Shown: positions 1-6,565 of the stretch, in pieces
Numbering within the stretch: position 1 is the stretch's first letter
Layout of the letters: every line of letters starts with the position of its first letter
DNA from: Chitinophaga pinensis
Lineage (GTDB): Bacteria; Bacteroidota; Bacteroidia; AKYH767-A; OLB10
Assembly (NCBI GenBank): GCA_945872015.1
Contig: CAMBYJ010000045.1
Location: 1-10,050, forward strand
DNA: 10,050 nt
Reading direction: 5' to 3'
Translations under genes and position numbers: made by a program
The notes under the pieces: model-generated
Told to the model about the DNA's origin: nothing
Database searches by the model: none
The model's input: the letters and a program-made list of their open reading frames with translations, nothing else

Positions 1-1
1 A

Positions 2-2062
2 GATGATACTCCAAGAGCTATTGAATCATTGAGAAAAGCATCGGCTACAGCAATAAAAAAAGACGACAGGGCTAGATATACTTTTATTTTAGCACAATTA
101 CTTCAAAAACAAGATTCATTGCAAGAGGCATTTTCAAATTACGAAAAAGTAATTAAAATGAATCCGATTTATGAAATGGCATTCAATGCTCGTATCAATA
201 GAGCTAGATGTTACGATGTAAGCAGCGGCTCGGGTGAAATTGTGAAAAAGGAATTGAATAAAATGTTGAGAGATGAAAAGAATGAGGAGTATAAAGATCA
301 GATATATTATGCGCTTGCTGGAATTGCCCAACAAGAAAATAATGTGCCTTTGGCCATCACTTATTTGAATCAATCCATTCGAGCTTATACTAGTAATACT
401 TCTCAATTAGCGCAGAGTTACCTAGCATTAGGAAATATTTTTTATAAACGTCCGCAATACATTCCTGCTGCTGCTTACTACGATAGTTGCTTGACCAATT
501 TAACTAATGACCATCCTGACTATACCGATATTCAATCAAAGAAAAACAGCTTAGAACGATTAGTAAAAAATCTAAAGGTCATCCAACAAGAAGACAGCTT
601 ACAGTCGCTAGCCTCTCTTAATCCACAAGAAAGAGAAGAGAGAATTAAAAGCATCATTGCCTTTGAAGACTCTGAAAAGGAAAGATTGAAAAAAGAGGAA
701 GAAGAAAAAAAGAAAGTTGAAGAACAGAAAATTCTCGAAGAAAAAACATTGAAGAGTCAAGCAAGAGATTTAAACGGACCAGGAGCTACAGCACAAGGTT
801 CTTGGTACTTTTATAATCAATCATCTATCTCTTTTGGATTCAACGAATTCTTAAAGAAATGGGGAACAAGGAAACTAGAAGACAATTGGCGAAGAAGTGA
901 AAAAGATGTAGTGATTGAAAATGGTGATGACAATGGTGGAGATGGAATTGATAGCACAGCTAATAATCAATCGGCACTAAACGATTCCATTAGTAAACTA
1001 GATGCAGCTGCAAGAAAAACAGCTTATCTGAGTTTGATACCAGGTACACCTCAGGCAATTTTAGAATCGAATATAAAAATTGCTGAAGCATTATATAATT
1101 GCGGTGTTATTTATCGCGAACAGTTGCTAAATTTTCCTGAAAGCGTAAAGAGTTTTGAAGAACTAAATCGTCGATTCCCAGAAAGCAAGTACAAACTACC
1201 AAGTTACTATAATTTGTATAGAACATTAATAGCCTTGAATGATACTGCTAAAGCAGAGACTTATAAAACGAGGCTTCTCACCGACTATCCTGATTCGGAA
1301 TATGCAAAGTTGATTACCAATCCTAATTACTATAAAGAGCTGAAGAAAAAAACAGCCGTATTAGAGGTGTACTATGAAAACACCTATCGCGCATATTTGA
1401 AAAAGCAATATGCTGATGTGATTGAACGTAAAGAGGAAGCAGATGCATTATTTCCAAATAGCAAGTTAGCTCCTAAATTTTCACTACTAAAAGCAATGGC
1501 TGTTGGAAAAACAAAATCTGCACAGGATTTTGAGCTGGCTTTAGAAGATGTAATCAGAAATTACCCGAAAGATTCTGTAGCAATTCGTGCCAAAGAAATT
1601 CTGGATTTCATGCGCGGAAAAAACATAAAAGAGTTACCTAAAGATACTTCGGCAACTGTTAGTCTTTTACAGAATTTACTCGATTCTACAACCAACTATC
1701 TATTTGTACCAGATATTAAACAATACTTTTTGATACTGTATAAAAGCAATTCATTAAATACGCCAGATGTTATTTCTCGATTAAAGAGTTTTAACAATGT
1801 TAACTACTCGAATGAAAAACTAGAGGTAAAGAATGGGAATATTGATTTAACGTATCAATACATCATGATAACTGAATTTGCTAGTTCAGCAATAGGAATG
1901 GCCTATTACTTAGATATAATGAAATCGACCGATGTGCTTGGTGAAAGTGATCCATCAAAAGTGTTTTACTTTGTAATTTCTCAAGACAATCTTGCTCAAC
2001 TTGTAAGAAGCAAAAATATTCCTGCTTACTCCTTGTTTTTCCAAAAAAACTACTTGAAATAA
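2..2062 (+). CDS. porW: PorW/SprE-like TPR lipoprotein of the type IX secretion system, 5'-truncated
   Basis: The reading frame is open to the left edge (Asp-Asp-Thr-Pro from base 2), so the N-terminus with the expected lipoprotein signal is missing; 686 residues remain of a family usually near 850-900. The visible part starts with TPR-like helical repeats (about bases 30-500). A highly charged Lys/Glu coiled-coil stretch follows (about 620-770), then a conserved aromatic block (about 800-905) with YFYN, SFGFNEF and KLEDNWR. More TPR-like helices follow (about 1080-1620), and the C-terminal segment ends in YSLFFQKNYLK. The central block and tail are what I recall as typical of PorW (Porphyromonas) and SprE (Flavobacterium). 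These are periplasm-facing outer-membrane lipoproteins needed for T9SS secretion and gliding, thought to link the trans-envelope PorL/M motor with the PorK/N ring. The LytTR gene starts 14 bases downstream, suggesting one transcript. The TPR assignment is firm; the PorW name rests on pattern memory. Confidence 0.8.
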   Translation, partial: DDTPRAIESLRKASATAIKKDDRARYTFILAQLLQKQDSLQEAFSNYEKVIKMNPIYEMAFNARINRARCYDVSSGSGEIVKKELNKMLRDEKNEEYKDQIYYALAGIAQQENNVPLAITYLNQSIRAYTSNTSQLAQSYLALGNIFYKRPQYIPAAAYYDSCLTNLTNDHPDYTDIQSKKNSLERLVKNLKVIQQEDSLQSLASLNPQEREERIKSIIAFEDSEKERLKKEEEEKKKVEEQKILEEKTLKSQARDLNGPGATAQGSWYFYNQSSISFGFNEFLKKWGTRKLEDNWRRSEKDVVIENGDDNGGDGIDSTANNQSALNDSISKLDAAARKTAYLSLIPGTPQAILESNIKIAEALYNCGVIYREQLLNFPESVKSFEELNRRFPESKYKLPSYYNLYRTLIALNDTAKAETYKTRLLTDYPDSEYAKLITNPNYYKELKKKTAVLEVYYENTYRAYLKKQYADVIERKEEADALFPNSKLAPKFSLLKAMAVGKTKSAQDFELALEDVIRNYPKDSVAIRAKEILDFMRGKNIKELPKDTSATVSLLQNLLDSTTNYLFVPDIKQYFLILYKSNSLNTPDVISRLKSFNNVNYSNEKLEVKNGNIDLTYQYIMITEFASSAIGMAYYLDIMKSTDVLGESDPSKVFYFVISQDNLAQLVRSKNIPAYSLFFQKNYLK

Positions 2063-2076
2063 ATTAAAATTTTACT

Positions 2077-2934
2077 GTGTTTACTAAAATAGCGAATACC
2101 CCCTACCCTCTATTACAAAACAAATTAATTAAAGTCGGCATTGGATTGTCGTGGGGACTCTTTGTTATTTTCATCTTGTTTTTTTTCAAGCCACTTAACC
2201 TTGATACGATAAACATAACCGAGATTTTATCGTTTGCGATTAAGGGAGGAATTATTACTTCATTTATTATTTTATTTAACACGTTGCTTTTACCAGAATT
2301 CTTTGTGCCCATGCGCAACGAAATGGAATGGACAATTAAAAAAGAAGTGCTATTCATTCTTTGGAATGTACTATTGATTGCGATTTTAGTTGCATTTTAT
2401 TCTTTCTTTTACGTTGGATTATACAACCTTTACAATGTGTTGTTATTCCCGATTATTAGCATATTTGCAACAGCTCCTTTTGTTATTACCTACGTAATTT
2501 TAAACGAGAAATTTCTCAATAAAACATTAAATAAAGAAGCTGATGCGATATCTAATTCATTGAATTATAAAAAGCGTTTAACAAATCAACAAAATGAGTT
2601 GGTAAAGTTTGAAACTACTGATGGAGTGAAGAATATTAAAGTAATAGACATTATCTTTTTATCAGAGACGAAAAAATACGTTGCTGTTTATTTCTTCAAT
2701 AATGGCTTGATGAATGAACTCAAATTAAAAATGTCGTTGAAGGATGCCCGTGAACAGCTTAGAAAATATACTGCTTTTTATCGTTGTCAGAAAAAATGGG
2801 TTATAAATCTGGATTATGTTACTTCTGTTTCTGCTAACGCTCGTGGATATCTGCTAAACTTAAAAAATTGTAGTATAAGAGTGCCGGTATCGCGAAGCCT
2901 AACTAACGAAATCACCAACCGACTCGCAAAATAA
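2077..2934 (+). CDS. Membrane-anchored LytTR-family transcriptional regulator
   Basis: This 285-residue protein has four hydrophobic helices (about residues 18-37, 50-76, 90-114 and 119-142). A short charged linker (143-172) leads to a LytTR DNA-binding domain (about 173-283). The domain signature is visible as FYRCQKKWVINLDYV (234-248), matching the family's 'FxRxHrSxxVNxxxI' strand-helix. The usual His is Gln here. The end, RVPVSRS, also fits. There is no receiver or kinase domain, so this is not a classical LytR/AlgR response regulator; the membrane part may sense a signal or bind a partner. The start is GTG: the first in-frame ATG is at residue 79 and would remove two helices. It follows the porW-like gene by 14 bases with no terminator between, so co-transcription is likely. 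Target genes cannot be read from the sequence. The domain call is confident; the sensing role is inference. Confidence 0.88.
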   Translation: MFTKIANTPYPLLQNKLIKVGIGLSWGLFVIFILFFFKPLNLDTINITEILSFAIKGGIITSFIILFNTLLLPEFFVPMRNEMEWTIKKEVLFILWNVLLIAILVAFYSFFYVGLYNLYNVLLFPIISIFATAPFVITYVILNEKFLNKTLNKEADAISNSLNYKKRLTNQQNELVKFETTDGVKNIKVIDIIFLSETKKYVAVYFFNNGLMNELKLKMSLKDAREQLRKYTAFYRCQKKWVINLDYVTSVSANARGYLLNLKNCSIRVPVSRSLTNEITNRLAK

Positions 2935-3978
2935 TTATCTGCGCTTACTGTTTTTGATGATGGAATAAAACTGATCTTCACTGATTGTTTTATTATCAAT
3001 GTTGTAATAATAAACACCTCCCCAATTGTAAACTACTTTTCGAATAATCGATTTCTTTTCTTCAAAATAGACTTCTACCTCTGTAATCTTCCTGTTCTTC
3101 TCTACAATCTCTCGCGTGATTGTTTCAACCTCTGGCAAAACTGAATTTTTCTCTTCGATGGGCTCTTCACCTGATGCAACATATAGATGCTGCTGGATTT
3201 TATCCTCACCGCTATCCATACTCACTTTCCCTTTTTGGTCTTCGCCATCACCAATGCCAAGGTTGGTTACAGGTTGCTCTTCTCCTTCACCAACTTTTGC
3301 TTTTTTAATTGGTAGAGAATCATTCTTTACAACCTCTTTAATTTGATTACCTTTCTCTACATCCGATGAAGTCGAATCTTGAACCAGTTCTATTTTTACT
3401 TCAGGAATAATTTCTTTCTTCTCTGATTCTTTTTTTACTTCTTTCTTTTTATCTAAAGCATCGTTCTCCTGCTTTTTCTTTTCTTCCTTCGATTTTTGAA
3501 TCAGAATATTCTCTGTAGCTTCTAATTCTGATAAAATAGATTTGGTATAATCAGTGTCATAACCAAAACCTTCGTCCTCTGGAATAAAATGAATAAACCC
3601 TACTGGCTGATTATAAATTACAATATTTACTCCTTCGTATTGCTTAAAAATTCGAACTCCAATTTTATAGGGTTCTAAAGCATTAGTATCAATTCCTTCG
3701 GGAAGACTGGTATTAAACAAAATTTGTTTTGTAATATAACCTTCTTTGCCAAAGCATAACAAATATTCGTTGCCGTATTCAAGCTTCAATTTCATGTTCT
3801 TTTCCCCTGTTTTTGTAAACAGAGCTACTCCATTTTTCTTGACTACTACGTAGGATAAATCGTAATTACCATTTTCAATTGTAAACAGAACAGGAACAAC
3901 AAGCGATTTAGGTTCGGCAGCATTCACTTTGCTGAAAAACAAACTAACGAAAATGAAAATAAGTAAATGCTTAGTCAT
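2935..3978 (-). CDS. Exported protein of unknown function with Lys/Glu-rich linker and conserved C-terminal domain
   Basis: This 347-residue protein begins with a clear signal peptide (hydrophobic core LLIFIFVSLFF, likely cut after VNA at residue 20), which fixes the ATG. No lipobox Cys is seen. Residues 21-145 look like a beta-rich domain with alternating strands and the segment LLCFGKEGYITKQILF, resembling domains recurrent in exported Bacteroidota proteins. Residues 150-200 are Lys/Glu-rich and probably helical. Residues 228-275 form an acidic linker with four Gly-Glu/Asp clusters (GEGEE, GDGED, SGEDK, SGEEP). The C-terminal block (about 285-340) has TREIVEKNRKITEVEVYF, then NWGGVYYYN and SEDQFY, and looks like a compact folded domain. 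No enzymatic motif is visible and I do not recognise the family by name. The location is probably periplasm or outer-membrane periphery. It is convergent with the LytTR gene (adjacent stop codons) and divergent from the T9SS cargo gene. Confidence 0.82.
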   Translation of the reverse strand: MTKHLLIFIFVSLFFSKVNAAEPKSLVVPVLFTIENGNYDLSYVVVKKNGVALFTKTGEKNMKLKLEYGNEYLLCFGKEGYITKQILFNTSLPEGIDTNALEPYKIGVRIFKQYEGVNIVIYNQPVGFIHFIPEDEGFGYDTDYTKSILSELEATENILIQKSKEEKKKQENDALDKKKEVKKESEKKEIIPEVKIELVQDSTSSDVEKGNQIKEVVKNDSLPIKKAKVGEGEEQPVTNLGIGDGEDQKGKVSMDSGEDKIQQHLYVASGEEPIEEKNSVLPEVETITREIVEKNRKITEVEVYFEEKKSIIRKVVYNWGGVYYYNIDNKTISEDQFYSIIKNSKRR

Positions 3979-3983
3979 TGATA

Positions 3984-4014
3984 CAAATTTAGGATTTTAA
4001 ATTGACCGAAACAA
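3984..4014 (-). promoter_or_regulatory. Bacteroidota-type promoter for the exported hypothetical gene
   Basis: On the minus strand TTG (4014-4012) and TAAATTTG (3991-3984) are separated by 20 bases. This is an exact fit to the Bacteroidota consensus TTG-N17-23-TAnnTTTG. The -7 element ends only five bases before the ATG, so a transcript from it would have almost no leader. It may be a leaderless promoter or a chance match in AT-rich DNA. Confidence 0.5.
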
Positions 4015-4078
4015 TTGACATTTTTACCATTAGAATCAGTAATTTGACATAATAATTATTTTTCTTTAAAGAGCATAT

Positions 4079-4088
4079 TATATTTTCG
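4079..4088 (+). promoter_or_regulatory. Candidate -7 element for the T9SS cargo gene
   Basis: TATATTTTCG lies 24 bases before the ATG at 4113 and approximates TAnnTTTG with one mismatch, a placement usual for Bacteroidota promoters. No good TTG box lies at the right distance; the nearest TTTG (4043-4046) is about 32 bases upstream, too far. The 134-base divergent region 3979-4112 otherwise contains only AT-rich sequence and no gene. Confidence 0.35.
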
Positions 4089-4112
4089 CACTTTAGTTTA
4101 AAAACAAACAAA

Positions 4113-6410
4113 ATGAAAACTCCCGTTACCTTATTATTATTCTTATTAGTTTGGGCAACATCTACTGTAAACGCTCAAATTACTAATGCTCCTTCATTCA
4201 GTACTAACCCGATTAACCTTACCACCTGCGAATTCAATACCGCTACTTTTGATGTAGTTGCATTAGACTATGATTCGTTGCGCTGGCAAATTTTCAGTAA
4301 CAGCGCATGGAGCGACTTAGCTGATATCGGATCTGTGAGTGGTAGTTCAACTCCAACATTAGTTATTTCAAATTTAAGTCTTGCCTATAATACATCACAA
4401 TTTCGTTGTGTGGCTTTCGGACCTATTGCTCCAAATGCAATTTCTACAACAGCTACACTTACAGTTTTGAAAGTGCCCGCTATCACTTCTTTTACTCCGT
4501 CTCGAACAATCTGTGAAAACGATAATTGTAATTTTAATGTACAATCGCCTGGAGGTAGCGGACTGTTTACTTACCAATGGCAGGTGGATTCGGGTTTTGG
4601 CTTTGTTAATGTTGTAAATAATTTCAACTATACGGGAGCCACAACAAAAACAATAAACATGGCAAGTTGTCCTGCTAACATGAACATGTTCTATTATCGT
4701 TGTATTGTATCTGGTCCTTGTAATTCATCTGATACCTCAACAGCAGTATTTTTAAAAGTTAATTCGTATCCTACAATAAATACTCAACCAACTTCTAAAA
4801 CTATTTGTGAAGGGAGTAGTACAGCATTATCTGTTGGCTCATCTGGTTCTTCTTTAAATCATCAATGGCTTCGAGAAGTGAATGGTGTTTTTGTTAATGT
4901 AACAGGAAGCGCTGTTTTCAGTGCAGGAGGAACAAACACATTAAATATTTCCAACCCTCCAATATCATTAAATAACACCCGATTTGTTTGTCGCATATCA
5001 AATACATGCGGCGATCCAATCTTTACTGATACTGTTACCTTATTTATTAAAGCGATACCATTAGCACCTGTATTTTCATCCTTCAATTTAACTCCTTGTC
5101 AAGGACAACCGAATGATTATACAATAACTCCTGTAACTTTCGCTGATAATTATCTGTGGTCTGTTAGTCTTTCTGGTACCACGCTCACTGCATCTGATAC
5201 AACAGCAACGTTGAATTTTAATACATCAGTAGGTTCAACAACTTTATCTGTTTATGCCTCTAATTTTTGTGGATCAAGTGCAACCACTAGTTTAACTATT
5301 AATCCTAACCCATCTTACCAATTCGTTCAGTCATTCAACAGTTGTGCAAACGATAGTATTTTATTGGATGGAATTTACTTTTTTGCTGATACAACGATAA
5401 TCAATAATTTATCGACTACTAACGGTTGCGACAGTACGACAACTACCAACCTGTCATTTTCACCTTCTTACGCTATCCAAAATGACTTGAGTATTTGTGG
5501 AGGTGATAGCATATTTATAAGTGGAGCATGGCAATTTAATAGTGGCACCTTTACCGAATCATACACAACTACTAACGGTTGCGATAGTATGATAACTACC
5601 GACCTGACATTTTTACCTTCTTACGCTATTCAGAATGACTTGAGTATTTGTGGAGGTGATAGCATATTTATAAATGGAGCATGGCAATTTAATAGTGGCA
5701 CCTTTACCGAATCATACACAACTACTAACGGTTGCGACAGTACGATAACGACCAACCTTACTGTTTACCTAGGATATTATACCTTCACAATGCAGAGTAT
5801 TTGTCAGGGTGATTCTTTGTTATTTAATGGGAATTATTACTCAACAACAGGAAGCTATGTATTCCCTTACACTTCTTCATTAGGTTGCGATAGTGTTATT
5901 GCACTCGACTTAACAGTAAATGTATTACCTACTGTGAGTCTATCACTTGATACAACACTTTGTGAAAATGGAAGTCCGCTGGATTTAACCAACTATGTTT
6001 CGCCCATTGGCGGAACCTTTACAGGCTTGGGTGTGACCGGAAATAATTTTGATCCTGCTTCAAGCAGTGCTGGAAGCTTTGCTATCAATTATACATACAC
6101 CGATTTAAATGGATGCATTGGTTCATCGGTTGATTCCATTACGGTTGATATTTGCAGTGGATTAAATGATAATGAGACGCTGAACCTTACTTTATATCCA
6201 AACCCAGCTTCCAACATCCTTCATCTTAACGGACTTCAAAATCAGTCGCTGGTTTCTATTTATGATGTAACAGGAAAGATGGTATTGCAAGTGGAAGTCG
6301 ATAAGAACAGCAATAATTCCATCAATATTGCCTCTTTGAACCCTGGTTTTTATCAATGTCGGATTATCCAAAACAACGAGAGCACAGAGCTTCAATTCAT
6401 AAAAAAATAA
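4113..6410 (+). CDS. T9SS-exported multidomain surface protein with Ig-like domains and 51-residue repeats
   Basis: This 765-residue protein starts with a signal peptide (MKTPVTLLLFLLVWATSTVNA, cut before Gln22 or nearby). Residues about 23-315 hold three Ig-like beta-sandwich units, each with an early Cys (TCEF, ICEN, ICEG), a Trp two to three dozen residues later and a late F/Y-x-C (FRCVA, YRCIV, FVCRI). A fourth PKD/Ig-like unit follows (about 316-398). Residues 400-603 are four tandem 51-residue repeats, each with an N-proximal Cys (CGGDS, CQGDS) and a GCDS motif. Another Cys-containing beta domain spans about 604-682. Residues 690-765 are a type A T9SS sorting domain (LYPNPAS, SIYDVTGKMV, LNPGFYQCRI). 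The protein should cross the outer membrane through T9SS and be released or attached at the surface. No catalytic motif is seen, so adhesion or matrix function is inference. The paired Cys residues suggest disulfides. Spacing and direction indicate its own transcription unit, closed by a terminator. Confidence 0.9.
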   Translation: MKTPVTLLLFLLVWATSTVNAQITNAPSFSTNPINLTTCEFNTATFDVVALDYDSLRWQIFSNSAWSDLADIGSVSGSSTPTLVISNLSLAYNTSQFRCVAFGPIAPNAISTTATLTVLKVPAITSFTPSRTICENDNCNFNVQSPGGSGLFTYQWQVDSGFGFVNVVNNFNYTGATTKTINMASCPANMNMFYYRCIVSGPCNSSDTSTAVFLKVNSYPTINTQPTSKTICEGSSTALSVGSSGSSLNHQWLREVNGVFVNVTGSAVFSAGGTNTLNISNPPISLNNTRFVCRISNTCGDPIFTDTVTLFIKAIPLAPVFSSFNLTPCQGQPNDYTITPVTFADNYLWSVSLSGTTLTASDTTATLNFNTSVGSTTLSVYASNFCGSSATTSLTINPNPSYQFVQSFNSCANDSILLDGIYFFADTTIINNLSTTNGCDSTTTTNLSFSPSYAIQNDLSICGGDSIFISGAWQFNSGTFTESYTTTNGCDSMITTDLTFLPSYAIQNDLSICGGDSIFINGAWQFNSGTFTESYTTTNGCDSTITTNLTVYLGYYTFTMQSICQGDSLLFNGNYYSTTGSYVFPYTSSLGCDSVIALDLTVNVLPTVSLSLDTTLCENGSPLDLTNYVSPIGGTFTGLGVTGNNFDPASSSAGSFAINYTYTDLNGCIGSSVDSITVDICSGLNDNETLNLTLYPNPASNILHLNGLQNQSLVSIYDVTGKMVLQVEVDKNSNNSINIASLNPGFYQCRIIQNNESTELQFIKK
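5310..5921 (+). repeat. Four in-frame tandem 153-bp (51-residue) repeats
   Basis: The units are 5310-5462, 5463-5615, 5616-5768 and 5769-5921. The two central units are nearly identical in DNA: about ten differences, mostly at the 3' end, and one identical run of roughly 60 bases. The outer two are diverged at the DNA level but keep the period, the early Cys and the GCDS motif. The spacing of exactly 153 bases was checked at the repeated word ACTACTAACGG (5415, 5568, 5721). Confidence 0.93.
6180..6410 (+). other. T9SS type A C-terminal sorting domain (within the surface protein)
   Basis: The last 76 residues show the usual order of the Por secretion tail family. It opens with LTLYPNPAS, then strand SLVSIYDVTGKMVLQ, then SINIASLNPGFYQCRI, and ends with basic residues (FIKK). 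In this family the domain directs outer-membrane passage and is cleaved by a PorU-type sortase. It agrees with the PorW-like gene at the left of the window. Confidence 0.93.
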
Positions 6411-6444
6411 TGCTTATCGCCTGATATTCAGACTATAATTAATT

Positions 6445-6479
6445 AAAAGGCAGTAGCACTTATGCTCCTGCCTTTTTTT
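6445..6479 (+). terminator. Rho-independent terminator after the surface-protein gene
   Basis: The inverted pair AAAAGGCAG (6445-6453) and CTGCCTTTT (6468-6476) forms the stem, extended inward by AGC/GCT past a mismatch, with a short loop. A run of T residues follows (to 6479). It lies 34 bases after the stop codon. The A-tract on the left arm could make it partly bidirectional. Confidence 0.85.
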
Positions 6480-6514
6480 GTTTGAGAATTTGGCCATTTT
6501 TAAAGAGCGGATTT

Positions 6515-6546
6515 TTTGGTTTAAAGGGCAAAAAGGGGTAAATTCG
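6515..6546 (+). promoter_or_regulatory. hppA: Bacteroidota-type promoter of hppA
   Basis: TTTG (6515-6518) and TAAATTCG (6539-6546) are separated by 20 bases, fitting TTTG-N17-23-TAnnTTTG with one mismatch. The element ends 19 bases before the ATG at 6566, a normal leader length for this phylum. No Shine-Dalgarno sequence is present; the leader is A-rich (CCTAAAAATGAACTT). An ATG at 6558 in another frame hits a stop after six codons. Confidence 0.65.
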
Positions 6547-6565
6547 CGTCCCTAAAAATGAACTT

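Noticed and set aside
134..406. Minus-strand open frame with a hydrophobic stretch opposite the porW-like gene
   Set aside because: It is fully inside a well-supported coding region and reflects the charged/AT-rich sense codons.
3979..4112. Possible small RNA or riboswitch in the divergent intergenic region
   Set aside because: Only AT-rich promoter-like sequence is seen; there is no convincing stem-loop or terminator.
5310..5921. Regular repeats that might be a CRISPR array
   Set aside because: The period is 153 bases, in frame and continuous with a coding sequence; there are no short repeats separated by unique spacers.
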